DNA of 64,000 nt from Streptomyces sp. KMM 9044 (GTDB taxonomy: Bacteria > Actinomycetota > Actinomycetes > Streptomycetales > Streptomycetaceae): NCBI RefSeq assembly GCF_024701375.2, contig NZ_CP113910.1, forward strand, positions 6,820,001 to 6,884,000, in the 5' to 3' direction. Every line of letters starts with the position of its first letter. The stretch's first letter is position 1. The notes under the pieces are model-generated. The model made no database searches. It was given only the letters and a program-made list of their open reading frames with translations, and had not been told where the DNA came from. The position numbers and the translations under genes were made by a program. Positions 43,625 to 52,060 of the stretch are shown piece after piece.

Positions 43625-44110
43625 GTGCCTGCTCCACGGATGAGCACCACGCCACTGCCGGGCATCGGCGTGAAATACGATCTCACTACGCGTGAGCGCC
43701 AGCACCTTTCCGTGATCGCGCACCGGGACGGCGCCCGCACGGTCAACGTCTACCGTTCCGACGACCCGGACGCCTGCGCCCACTCGCTGCGGCTGAACGT
43801 CGCCGAGTCGGCCGCCCTGATCGACGCGCTGATGCCAGCTCACCACAGCCCGAATGTGCTGCACACGACCGACCTGGGTCTGGTCGCCGAGCGCATCGAA
43901 CTGTCCGCCACCTCGCACTGGAACGGCAGGGTCCTGGGTGAGACGAGGATCCGCACCGAAACCGGCTCCTCGATCGTGGCCGTGCTGCGCAGGGCCGAGG
44001 CGATCCCGTCGCCGGCACCCGACTTCAGGCTGGCGGGCGGTGACACGCTCATCGTCATCGGCACGCGTGAGGGCATCGAGAGCGCCGCCGAGATCCTCGG
44101 GCGGGAATGA
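43625..44110 (+). CDS. Cation/proton antiporter regulatory subunit, KhtT-like
   Basis: A 161-residue soluble protein with an N-terminal domain (LPGIGVKYDLTTRERQHLSVIAHRDG) and a C-terminal TrkA-C (RCK-C) domain near residues 75-160 (IELSATSHWNGRVLGETRIRTETGSSIVAVLRR and ending GDTLIVIGTREGIESAAEIL). In Bacillus, KhtT regulates the K+/H+ antiporter KhtU, probably through a nucleotide ligand. GTG 43625 is chosen because AAGGGG (43612-43617) sits 7 bases before it; the ATG at 43640 has no RBS. The antiporter gene follows after 4 bases. Confidence 0.87.
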   Translation: MPAPRMSTTPLPGIGVKYDLTTRERQHLSVIAHRDGARTVNVYRSDDPDACAHSLRLNVAESAALIDALMPAHHSPNVLHTTDLGLVAERIELSATSHWNGRVLGETRIRTETGSSIVAVLRRAEAIPSPAPDFRLAGGDTLIVIGTREGIESAAEILGRE

Positions 44111-44114
44111 GCAC

Positions 44115-45365
44115 ATGCACTCTTCCGCGATCTTCCTGATCGAGTTCGGCGCGATCATTCTCGGACTCGGTCTCCTGGGGCGCCTCGCCGGGCGCCTGCG
44201 GTTCTCCCCGATCCCGCTCTACCTGCTGGCCGGCCTGGCCTTCGGCGAGGGCGGGCTGCTGCCGCTCGGCGCGAGCGAGGAGTTCGTCGCGATCGGCGCC
44301 GAGATCGGCGTGATCCTGCTGCTGCTCATGCTCGGTCTCGAGTACACGGCCAGTGACCTGGTCTCCAACCTCAAGACCCAGTACCCGGCCGGCCTGGTCG
44401 ACATGCTCATGAACGCCGTGCCGGGCGCAATCCTCGCCCTGCTGCTCGGCTGGGGCCCGGTCGCCGCCGTGGTCCTCGCCGGCGTCACCTGGATCTCCTC
44501 CTCCGGCGTCATCGCCAAGGTCCTCGACGACCTCGGGCGGCTCGGCAACCGGGAAACCCCGGTCATCCTCAGCATCGTCGTGCTGGAGGACCTGGCGATG
44601 GCGGTCTACCTGCCGATCATCACCGCCCTGCTGGCCGGCGTCAGCCTGGCCGCGGGAAGCGTCACGCTGGCCGTCGCGCTCGGTGCCGCCGGACTCGTCC
44701 TCTTCGTCGCCGTCCGCTACGGGCGGGTCATCTCACGCTTCGTCTCCAGCGACGACCCGGAGAAACTGCTGCTGGTGGTCCTCGGCCTGACCCTGCTCAT
44801 CGCCGGTCTCGCCCAGCAGCTGCAGGTGTCGGCCGCCGTCGGGGCGTTCCTCGTGGGCATCGCCCTCTCCGGCGAGGCGGCCGAGGGCGCGCACAACCTG
44901 CTGGCCCCGCTGCGCGACCTGTTCGCCGCGGTATTCTTCGTCTTCTTCGGACTGCACACCGACCCGCAGTCCATCCCGCCGGTGATCCTGCCCGCCTTCG
45001 TGCTCGCCGTCGTCACCGCGCTGACGAAGATAGCCACCGGCTGGTGGGCCGCCCGACGGGCCGGAATCTCCAGGAAGGGCCGCTGGCGCGCGGGCGGCAC
45101 GCTGGTCGCCCGCGGTGAGTTCTCCATCGTCATCGCCGGACTCGCGGTCACTGCGGGCATCGAGCCCCAGCTCGGCCCGCTGGCCACCTCCTACGTCCTG
45201 ATCCTGGTTCTCCTGGGTCCGCTCACCGCCCGCTACACCGAGCCCATCGCCCTCCGCCTGACCAGCAAGAAGACTCCCGCGAACGCCACGGCCGCCCCTG
45301 TCGGGGCAGCACCCGCCCTGGAGACGCTGGAGCCGGTCGAGGACGGCAAGACCGAACGGCCGTAG
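44115..45365 (+). CDS. CPA2-type cation/proton antiporter, KhtU/KefB-like
   Basis: A 416-residue membrane protein with about 12 hydrophobic helices and the CPA2 fold. Conserved regions include FSPIPLYLLAGLAFGEGGLLPLG near residue 31, GVTWISSSGVIAKVLDDLGRLGNRETPVILSIVVLEDLAMAVYLP near 117 (ion-binding core with the acidic ED), and AVGAFLVGIALSGEAA near 240. There is no C-terminal RCK domain; regulation would come from the KhtT-like protein encoded just upstream. The likely role is K+ (or Na+) efflux in exchange for protons under alkaline or salt stress. The C-terminal tail is hydrophilic. Confidence 0.92.
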   Translation: MHSSAIFLIEFGAIILGLGLLGRLAGRLRFSPIPLYLLAGLAFGEGGLLPLGASEEFVAIGAEIGVILLLLMLGLEYTASDLVSNLKTQYPAGLVDMLMNAVPGAILALLLGWGPVAAVVLAGVTWISSSGVIAKVLDDLGRLGNRETPVILSIVVLEDLAMAVYLPIITALLAGVSLAAGSVTLAVALGAAGLVLFVAVRYGRVISRFVSSDDPEKLLLVVLGLTLLIAGLAQQLQVSAAVGAFLVGIALSGEAAEGAHNLLAPLRDLFAAVFFVFFGLHTDPQSIPPVILPAFVLAVVTALTKIATGWWAARRAGISRKGRWRAGGTLVARGEFSIVIAGLAVTAGIEPQLGPLATSYVLILVLLGPLTARYTEPIALRLTSKKTPANATAAPVGAAPALETLEPVEDGKTERP

Positions 45366-45393
45366 CACGGGGGCCGTCACCCTCCGCAGCACG

Positions 45394-45437
45394 GGTCCCG
45401 TGCTCCCACCCCGACCGGGGACAGGGAGCACGGGACC
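45394..45437. terminator. Bidirectional terminator between convergent genes
   Basis: GGTCCCGTGCTCCC (45394-45407) pairs perfectly with 45424-45437, a 14-bp stem. The 16-nt loop itself can pair CCCC with GGGG. It lies between the antiporter stop and the stop of the MerR/clamp gene, and an alternative hairpin using AGCACGGG/CCCGTGCT overlaps it. Confidence 0.8.
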
Positions 45438-45468
45438 TTCTCGGTGCTCGGTGAGGTGGCTCCGGGCC

Positions 45469-46558
45469 CTAGCCGTCCAGCCGGACCGGCATCAGCAGGG
45501 AGAACGTGTCCTCGTCGTCCGGCCGGCGGATCGCGAGGGGCGCCGTGGGAGCGCCGAACTCCAGGACCAGCCGCTCGCGGGCCCCGGCGTCGAGGGCGTC
45601 CAGCAGGAACGCACGGTTGACCGCGAGACGGCCGCCGTCCCCGTCCGCCCCGTCGTCGCAGACGCGCACCCTGCCGTCGGCGCCGGCCTCGAGCACACTG
45701 ACGTCGAAGACCGCCCCGTCCTCCTCGCGCACCTCGCCCGTACGAACGGAACCCTCCTGCACCGCTTTCCGGAAGGCGGCCACGTCGACCGGGGCGCGGC
45801 GCCTGGCGGGAAGACCGACCAGACGGTGGTAGTCCGGGAACTCGTGATCGAGGACCTGACCGGCCACCTGGCGGCCCCCCTCGGTCTCCAGCGTCGCCCG
45901 GTCACCGTCGACGACGAGCCGTACGGACTCGGGGCCACCGGCCAGCGCCCGCATGGCGTCGACGAGCGGCAGCGGTACGACGACCTGCACGCGGGGCCCG
46001 TCGTGCCCGGTGACCGGGACCCGCGCGACAGCCAGCCGGTACCGGTCGGTGGCCGCGAGGCGCAGCGCGTCGCCCTCGAGGTCGAAGAGGATCCCGCCGA
46101 GCATCGGCAACCCGGGGTCGGTACCGGCCGCGAAGCGGACCGCGTCCAACGCGGCGGCCAGCTCGGGGCGAGGCAAGGGCCGGCCGGGCCGAGGAGGTAC
46201 GGAGCGGGGTCATGGGTTTCTCCCTGTCGTCGAGTAGGGCTCGGAGCGTGGAGAACTCACCGCGGGCATGGGCCAACCCCTGCTCCAGCCGGCGCAGGTG
46301 CGCCCGAAGAAGCTGCCGTACGAGACCGGTGTCCGTGCCGGCCCAGCCGGCCAGCACCAGCCGGATGTCGGCCAGCGGCATGCCGGCCCGCCGCAGCCGC
46401 GCCAGCAGCCGGGCCTCGTTCAGCTGCCCGGGGGCGTACCAGCGGTAGCCGCTCACCGGATCGACCCGGGCGGGGACCAGCACACCCGCACGGTCGTAGA
46501 ACCGCAGGGCACTCACGCTCAGTCCGCAGTCCCGGGCCGTCTCACCAATGCTGCGCAT
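45469..46558 (-). pseudogene. MerR regulator fused to a DNA-polymerase sliding-clamp-like domain, with one frameshift
   Basis: ATG 46558 (GGAGAG upstream) begins a MerR winged helix: MRSIGETARDCGLSVSALRFYDRAG and VDPVSGYRWYAPGQLNEARLLARLRRAGMPLADIRLVLAG, with a helix of HLRRLEQGLAHARGEFSTLRALLDD. After LRTSSARPA the sense moves one frame at about 46177-46179, a GGG run with probably one extra base. It then continues PRPELAAALDAVRFA, PMLGGILFDLEGDALRLAATDRYRLAVA, HEFPDYHRL and ends APLAIRRPDDEDTFSLLMPVRLDG, the middle and last domains of a DnaN-type clamp. The same fusion, unbroken, exists in other streptomycetes as I recall. The clamp part lacks one domain of a full DnaN. Role unknown; the clamp fold may act as an effector or dimerisation module. 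Confidence 0.78.
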
Positions 46559-46736
46559 CTCGCTCTCCACACCCACGACCCTCGTGCCTCGACAAGGTCG
46601 AGGGTCAACCCGGCCCCGGAAAGGCCCGGCGACGGCCGGCCCGCTCGCTCACCGTGCCCGGTTGCGGCGCCCTCGGCCGTCGCGAGGGACCACGGCGAGC
46701 GACGAGCCCGTCGTCACATTCGGGAACACGGTGACG

Positions 46737-46943
46737 CTACACGGCCGCGAGCGCCACGAACGCGGCCCACTCATCCCGGCGGATCCGCAGCACCGGACCA
46801 TCGCCCATGGCCTTGGAGTCCCGTACGCACACGGAGCCCGCTCCGGCGGCTCCCTCGACGCAGTCGCCGTCGTTGGTTCCGCTGTAGCTGCTCTTGAACC
46901 ACGCGAGGTTACCGGGCCGCTCGGTGTGCTGGTCGATGCTCAT
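46737..46943 (-). CDS. DUF397 domain protein
   Basis: A 68-residue DUF397 protein: LAWFKSSYSGTNDGDCVEGAA, then VCVRDSKAMGDGPVLRIRRDEWAAFVA. In Streptomyces DUF397 genes nearly always follow a helix-turn-helix protein with a DUF5753 domain, and the pair behaves like a regulatory or toxin-antitoxin-like module. Here only the tail of that partner remains just upstream (46940-47029), overlapping as ATGA. The DUF397 frame itself looks sound. Confidence 0.9.
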   Translation of the reverse strand: MSIDQHTERPGNLAWFKSSYSGTNDGDCVEGAAGAGSVCVRDSKAMGDGPVLRIRRDEWAAFVALAAV

Positions 46944-47029
46944 AGCTCCCCTGCCAAGCGCTCGATGAACCCGGCAGACTCCTCGGTGTCGAGGGACTGT
47001 GAGCGCAGCATTCCATACTGGAGGCAGAA
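46940..47029 (-). pseudogene. C-terminal scrap of an XRE/DUF5753 (Scr1-type) regulator
   Basis: The last 29 codons before TGA 46940 read FCLQYGMLRSQSLDTEESAGF and on to IERLAGEL, which matches the end of DUF5753 regulators. Upstream of this the frame gives Arg/Pro-rich noise with no helix-turn-helix domain, so most of the gene is gone. The retained ATGA overlap with DUF397 confirms that this was the usual partner. Confidence 0.6.
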
Positions 47030-47436
47030 CTCGCCGGCACCTCGTCGCCTCCCCGAAGGCGCCCGGTGTGGAGTCCGGGCGCAGCCTGCTCCTCGTTGAG
47101 GCGTAGGCGGACCGCTGGGGCTGCAGTGTCCGCGATGCGGACTCTGTTGCTCAATTGCGGAGAGTGACGCCGACCTGTCGACGGGGCGCGTGGAACGGGC
47201 CTCGCGAGGAGGCGGTCCGGCCCCTCTCGGATGCGGTGCGTGACCATCCCCCGAATTGAGCAGCAGAGTCGATGCGTACACCAAAACCGTCCGGGCGGAG
47301 GCGCCTCTTCGCGCGGGGCATGCCCCGGTGGGGGTCTCCGGGAGAAGTGAGTGACGCCCCTCCCCGAGGGCGGGGTGGCCGTCCGCCGTAGGAGGGTCGA
47401 GAATCCGCTGTCAAGATCATTTCTTCGACGAGGCGC
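47030..47436. other. Eroded region upstream of the DUF397 pair
   Basis: No intact gene. Part of the lost XRE-type regulator should have stood here. One frame carries a faint protein-like run (RVRIADTAAPAVRLRLNEEQ near 47085-47150), but I cannot tie it to a family with confidence. No inverted or direct repeats of note. Confidence 0.45.
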
Positions 47437-47925
47437 TCACCAACTCCCCGGCTCGCCCGGCTCCGCCCCCGCCGGGGTCAGGACGGCGAGAGTTCTGGTG
47501 GCTCTGCGGAGGGCCTGTTCGAGGGGGGCGGGGGAGTGGAGGGTGCCGGTGCCGTCCGGGGGGACGAGCCATTCCAGCCGGCCGGTGGGCCGGTACGGCG
47601 GGGGCACCGCCACCCAGGAGCCCCGGCCGACGTGCCGTACGCCGAAGCCGATCCACTCACTGGCCGGGTCGGGCGGCAGGAAGAAGCCGACCCGGCGGGC
47701 CACGACGTCCACCAGGGTGGGGCCGGGTACCTTCAGTGGATCGTTCCACAGGAGGTCCAGGGCGAGCAGTCCGAGCCGGTCGGGCACGCTGAGTACGTCC
47801 CAGTAGCGCCCTGCCGCCAGGAGAGCCGTTCCTGTGTCGTGATCCCACTGCCGCTTGCACTCACGGGGATCCCGGGCCGCGGCGGCCAGCCATTCGACGG
47901 CCTGTTTCCATCCGGCGCTCTGCAT
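47437..47925 (-). CDS. Conserved hypothetical protein
   Basis: A 162-residue soluble protein. Ordered blocks are QWDHDTGTALLAAGRYWDVLSVP, LGLLALDLLWNDP, VARRVGFFLPPDPASEWIGFGVRHVGRGSWVAVPPPY and RLEWLVPPDGTGTLHSPAPLEQALRRAT. The layout recalls Streptomyces proteins related to the N-terminal part of bifunctional primase/polymerase domains, but I see no catalytic motif and will not assign a function. It may start further downstream than ATG 47925, since its first 20 codons have no clear RBS. Confidence 0.7.
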   Translation of the reverse strand: MQSAGWKQAVEWLAAAARDPRECKRQWDHDTGTALLAAGRYWDVLSVPDRLGLLALDLLWNDPLKVPGPTLVDVVARRVGFFLPPDPASEWIGFGVRHVGRGSWVAVPPPYRPTGRLEWLVPPDGTGTLHSPAPLEQALRRATRTLAVLTPAGAEPGEPGSW

Positions 47926-48195
47926 GTCCCACCCCGGGCACGGTCGGCCGCGCCGCTGCGGGCGCGTGTTGGATCCGGGCCGACGGCCTCACGGGCGTGT
48001 GTGCCGGTCCGACGTGCAGCCATGGTGATAGATATTTCTATGTGCCGAAAGGGGTGCCGCAGGCTTGCGTCCCCCGGTTGTGCGGCCTGTGGCGTCCCGC
48101 TCGAACGAGAACGCACTCAAAGGGAAAGTCCGTTCGAGGACGTTCGACGGCAGGGGGCGCGACGTGAGGAGAGGGACGCGGAGGGCGCGCTGGGG

Positions 48196-48588
48196 TCAGC
48201 CGGTGTGCTTCGCGCGCTCCGCGTCCCGCTGCTTGATACGCTCCGCCTCCTTGCGTACCTCCGCCTGAGTTGCCTGCTCGCGCTCCAGCCACTCGGGGCG
48301 CTCCTGCCTGAGGGCGTCGATCTGCTCCGTGGTGAGCGGCTCGGTGAACCCGCCGCGGGCGAGACCGGCGATGGAGACGCCCAGCCTCGACGCGACCACG
48401 GGGCGGGGGTGCGGACCGTTGCGCCGCAGGTCCTGCAGCCACTGGGGCGGGTCTGCCTGGAGCGCGTTCAGCTCGGCGCGCGAGACGACACCCTCCTGGA
48501 AGTCGGCGGGGGTGGCCTCGAGGTACACACCCAGTTTCTTCGCCGCGGTCGCGGGCTTCATCGTCTGGGTGTTTTGGTGCGACGTCAT
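48196..48588 (-). CDS. DUF5997 family protein
   Basis: A 130-residue helical protein with DUF5997 hallmarks: MKPATAAKKLGVYLEATPADFQ, VVSRAELNALQADPPQWLQDLRRNGPHPRPVVASRLGVS, and RGGFTEPLTTEQIDALRQERPEWL; a charged coiled tail follows (residues about 105-130). The segment VASRLGVSIAGLARGG has the spacing of a helix-turn-helix, so DNA binding is possible (inference). It is divergent from a gene for an isolated LysR-type effector domain, 114 bp between starts. This pairing may be functional. Function unknown. Confidence 0.88.
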   Translation of the reverse strand: MTSHQNTQTMKPATAAKKLGVYLEATPADFQEGVVSRAELNALQADPPQWLQDLRRNGPHPRPVVASRLGVSIAGLARGGFTEPLTTEQIDALRQERPEWLEREQATQAEVRKEAERIKQRDAERAKHTG

Positions 48589-48702
48589 GGTGTCCAGGGT
48601 ATCGACCGTACGCGCGCCCGCCGACCACCGTCGGCGGGCGCGGCCGGCCCCGGGCCGTCGTCGGCGGTCCGGGGCCGTGGCCACGGACGGTAACCTGGCC
48701 GG

Positions 48703-49506
48703 GTGACAGGCTCGGATGTGTCCCTATCGTTCCGGCTCGTGTACGTACCCGGGGTGATGCCCGGCAAGTGGGTGCGCGTCTGGAACGAGCGGCTGCCCGG
48801 TGTCCCGCTGGCCCTCGCCCAGGCGCCCGCCGCTCGGGCGGCCGGCCTGCTGCTGGCCGGTGACGCCGACGCGGGTCTCGTCCGGCTGCCCGTCGACCGG
48901 ACGGTGCTCAGCGCGATTCCCCTCTACACCGAGCAGACGGTCGTCGTGGTCCCCAGGGACCACATCGTGACGGCGGTCGACGAGGTGTCCCCGGAGGACC
49001 TGGCCGACGAGATCCTGCTGCACCCCCTCGACGACGTCCTCACCTGGGAGAACCCGCCCGGGAGGCCCGCCCTCGAACGCCCCGCCACCACCGCCGACGC
49101 CGTCGAGCTCGTCGCGGCCGGGATCGGCGTGCTCGTCGTACCGCTGTCCCTGGCGCGGCTGCACCACCGCAAGGACCTCACCCACCGGCCGCTCAAGGAC
49201 GCCCCCGAGTCGAGTGTGGCGCTGGTCTGGCCCGAGGACGCGACCAGCGGCCTGGTGGAGGAGTTCATCGGGATCGTCCGCGGCCGGACCGTCAACAGCA
49301 CGCGGGGCCGCACCCGGCCCCAGCCGTCCGCGGCGCAGGGGAAGTCCAAGGAGAAGCCCGGGCGAGCCGAGAAGGGCGGAGCCGGAGCCGGAGCCGGGAC
49401 CCGGCGTCGGCAGGCGCCGGGCGGGCCGGCCGCCCGCGGGCAGCGGAAGGGCACCGGCGGCACACCGAAGAACCCGCGCCGGGGTAAACCCCGCCGCGGG
49501 TCCTGA
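48703..49506 (+). CDS. LysR-type substrate-binding domain protein lacking the DNA-binding domain
   Basis: A 267-residue protein. From residue 8 (LSFRLVYVPGVMPGKWVRVWNERLPGVPLALAQAP) to about 195 it has the periplasmic-binding-like fold of LysR regulators: LLLAGDADAGLVRLPVD, YTEQTVVVVPRDH, AVELVAAGIGVLVVPLSLARL. There is no helix-turn-helix at all. Residues about 205-267 form a very basic Gly/Arg/Lys-rich tail that could bind nucleic acid. GTG 48703 starts the gene, immediately downstream of the DUF5997 control region. A stand-alone sensor domain next to a possible DNA-binding partner is notable. Confidence 0.87.
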   Translation: MTGSDVSLSFRLVYVPGVMPGKWVRVWNERLPGVPLALAQAPAARAAGLLLAGDADAGLVRLPVDRTVLSAIPLYTEQTVVVVPRDHIVTAVDEVSPEDLADEILLHPLDDVLTWENPPGRPALERPATTADAVELVAAGIGVLVVPLSLARLHHRKDLTHRPLKDAPESSVALVWPEDATSGLVEEFIGIVRGRTVNSTRGRTRPQPSAAQGKSKEKPGRAEKGGAGAGAGTRRRQAPGGPAARGQRKGTGGTPKNPRRGKPRRGS

Positions 49507-49534
49507 CCTAGGGTTTCCGGGTTCCGCGGGGCGT

Positions 49535-50284
49535 CTACTTCACCGTCGAGGCAGGCGTCGGCGCCGGGGAAACGGTGTTGAGGTCCTTCAGCTCCTCGGG
49601 GATCTCGAGCACCAGCACCGGGGCGCCCGCCGGCGGGGCAGGCGGCGTCACCTGCTCCCGGGGCATCTTGGGCGGGCTGGTCTGCTGGAAGTTGACCTGC
49701 TCGTGATTGACCAGTCCGGTCTTCTCCAGCACCGTGATGTGGTCGAGCACGGTGTCATTGGCCTGGTCGGCCAGCTGCCGTACCAGGGTGTTCCTGGTGT
49801 TGGCCCGGACCTTGGCGATCGCTGGGAAGATCTGGCCGTGGGTCACCCGCATGATGTTCACCGCCAAGGTGTCAAACTCCTTGTCGTTGGTGGTTTTGAT
49901 GCTCTCCACGAACTGTTCCTGCTGGGGCGAGGCCTGGTTGGGCAGGGTGATGCCCAGTTCGAGGGAGATCCTGCGGCAGCTCTCGTCGAGCCGTCCGTGC
50001 CCGACGACCAGGTGCTCGCCCGCCTCCTTCATCTCCGGAGTCGTACCCCGCTCCATCGCCAGCAGGCCCAGAGGGTGTTCCCAGAGCCCGGCGGCGCGCA
50101 CCTTGACCACGAAGTCGCGGTCGGTCTCGGTCAGCTGGCCGTACTGCGTGTTGGCGACGACGCGGTCCGGGGTGCTCGATGTGGTCTGCACGCCCAGCAT
50201 GGTGGGGTAGGCGAGCGCGGAGAGGGTGAGAACCATGGCTCCGCCCATGAACGCGGTTCCTGCCGTGCTGCGCGAGATGCGCAT
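49535..50284 (-). CDS. DUF4142 domain exported protein
   Basis: A 249-residue protein with an N-terminal signal or anchor (residues about 8-30, TAGTAFMGGAMVLTLSALAYP) and a DUF4142 four-helix, ferritin-like domain: LTETDRDFVVKVRAAGLWEHPLGLLAMERGTTPEMKEAGEHLVVGHGRLDESC and VRANTRNTLVRQLADQANDTVLDHITVLEKTGL. The last 60 residues are Pro-rich and probably unstructured, possibly reaching into the wall. DUF4142 proteins are common in Streptomyces, and no activity is established. The RBS is AGGAGG before ATG 50284. Confidence 0.87.
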   Translation of the reverse strand: MRISRSTAGTAFMGGAMVLTLSALAYPTMLGVQTTSSTPDRVVANTQYGQLTETDRDFVVKVRAAGLWEHPLGLLAMERGTTPEMKEAGEHLVVGHGRLDESCRRISLELGITLPNQASPQQEQFVESIKTTNDKEFDTLAVNIMRVTHGQIFPAIAKVRANTRNTLVRQLADQANDTVLDHITVLEKTGLVNHEQVNFQQTSPPKMPREQVTPPAPPAGAPVLVLEIPEELKDLNTVSPAPTPASTVK

Positions 50285-50402
50285 CGTTCCTCCTGGTGTG
50301 TCAACAGCCCAACACCATGGAGTACGGATGAAAGTGGCGAGACAATCATCCTTCCGGAAGAAAACTTCTGCCGGGACGCGCATGACCTCTCGCCGTATGA
50401 CC

Positions 50403-51206
50403 TCATGCCGCGGAGGAGGCGTTCTGCGCGGTACGCGCCACCCTGTCGCCGTCCGTGCCGCTCGGCAGGCCGGCGAGTGCCCGGTCGGCGACCGTCGTCC
50501 GTACCCGTGTGACCAGTGCGCCCTTGCTGCCGAAGAGGGCCCCGCCCAGATCTCGTCCAGCAGCGTGACGCCGTCGCCCCGGGCGGGGTCGGCGACGCCG
50601 GCGTCGAAGACCACACGGGGGTCCGAGCGCCGGAAGTGGGCGTGCGTCGGGTTCTCGGCCCCCCTCCGGGAAGGGTGCGAACCCGACGCCGTTCAGGGTG
50701 TGGTGCAACCGTTTCCCGGCGACCGGGGTGAGCGAGGGCAGCAGATCGCCGGAGAGGCCGACGTTGCCGTACAGCGCACACTGCAGGTGCTCGGTCGACG
50801 GGGCGCGGGCGACCAGGTTGACCGGGCCAGGGAACAGGGGCTGCAGCGTGGGGTCGTCGAGCGCGCGCTCCGCCCTCAGCCGGAACGGCACCAGGACCCG
50901 CACGGTGTCACCGGCCTGCCAGGTCCGTCGGACGCTGAAGTAGCCGACCGGAACCGGAGTCCCGGGCACCGCACGTCCGTTGACGGTCACCCGGAACCCG
51001 CCGGTCGCCCAGGCCGGCACGCGCAGGAGCAGGGCGAACGAGGCGGGGCCGCCCCGATGGTGAGCGTGCTGCCCTGCTCCTCGGGGAAGCGGGTGGTTGC
51101 GTGACCGTGACTCCCTTTCGGACCAGGTGAGTTCGGAGGGGCTGTAGAGGTTGACGTACAGGGCGCTCGCGTCGGCTTTCGCCAAGTACATCGATTACTG
51201 GTACTT
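50403..51206 (-). pseudogene. GH127 beta-L-arabinofuranosidase, decayed C-terminal part
   Basis: On the minus strand the C-terminal half of a GH127 (formerly DUF1680) enzyme can be followed through several frames. ATKYQ then a stop (51195), ADASALYVNLYSPSELTW, TTRFPEEQGSTLTIG, LLLRVPAWATGGFRVTVNGRAVPG, YFSVRRTWQAGDTVRVLVPFRLRAERALDDPTLQPLF, FDAGVADPARGDGVTLLDEIWAG and GSKGALVTRVRTTVADR. At least three frameshifts and one in-frame stop separate these pieces, and the N-terminal catalytic portion is missing. This is real decay, not a single sequencing slip. The intact enzyme would release L-arabinose from plant polysaccharide. Confidence 0.78.
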
Positions 51207-51310
51207 CGTGGCGCTATCCGGCCGTTCGCCGACGACACCCGCCCGACGGGGCCCGGGCCCGTCGTCCGGCCGCGTCCGCCGTGTTGCGCGACCCCGTCGG
51301 GCGGGCCCCG

Positions 51311-52010
51311 TCAGGCCGGCCGGGCGGCTCGCGTCAGCCACTCGTGCGCGGCCCGTGCCGCGAACTCCCGCTGCCCGCCGCGCAGCAGCAGCGAGGCGTT
51401 GGCGAACTCCGAGGCGTCGGCCTGCGCCGCGACGTACGGAATCGCGATGCAGCGCATGCCCGCGGCGTGAGCGGCGGCGGCGCCCGGGGTGGCGTCCTCC
51501 AGCACCACGCAGGCGGCGGGGCCGCCCCGAGCCGACGGGTCGCCTCGCCTCCAGGAAGACGTCGGGGGCGGGCTTGCCGCGCGGCACCTCCTCCGCCGAG
51601 ACGACCGTACGCAGGTGGGCGTCCAGGCCCGTGCCGGCCAGGATTGCCCCGATCGCCTCGGGCGAGGAGCCGGAGGCCACGGCCATCGGTATGCCATCGG
51701 CGGCCAGCAGCTCGACGAACCGGCGCATCTCGGGGTGCACGTGTATCGAGGCGCCGGCCAGCCGGAGGTAGTGCCCGTTCTTGACCTCCAGCAGGTACTC
51801 CACCGAGGCGTGCGGCCCGTAGCGCTCCCGCCAGTCGGTGATCGTCTCCCGGGTGCTGATCCCCGCGTAGCGCTCGTGCTCCGCCCAGGAGAAGCGCGGA
51901 ACGCCGTGCTCGGCGAGGGTCAGCCGGCCCGCCTCGTAGTAGTTCGGCTCGCTGTCCACGAGCGTTCCGTCGAGATCGAAGACGACCGCGAGTGCGTCGA
52001 AAGCGCTCAT
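51311..52010 (-). pseudogene. HAD-superfamily phosphatase with one frameshift
   Basis: ATG 52010 begins a HAD subfamily IA protein: AVVFDLDGTLVDSEPNYYEAG (motif I, two Asp), MAVASGSSPEAIGAIL (motif II Ser), VVSAEEVPRGKPAPDVFLEA (motif III Lys). The last part, ACVVLEDATPGAAAAHAAGMRCIAIPY (motif IV), lies one frame over; an extra base in the G-run at 51518-51521 accounts for it. Restored, the protein has about 232 residues and ends at TGA 51311. All catalytic residues would be present, so a sequencing error or very recent mutation is likely. Substrate probably a sugar phosphate, such as beta-phosphoglucomutase-type or 2-deoxyglucose-6-phosphate enzymes. Confidence 0.8.
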
Positions 52011-52060
52011 GGGGCCAAGGATGCCAAGGTCCGGACAGCGGAAGGACTCGCGGGCGGACT

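Noticed and set aside
41404..43746. A 780-codon frame spanning both USP genes on the minus strand
   Set aside because: Only the part from GTG 42240 is a USP. The upstream part is the out-of-frame shadow of the second USP gene.
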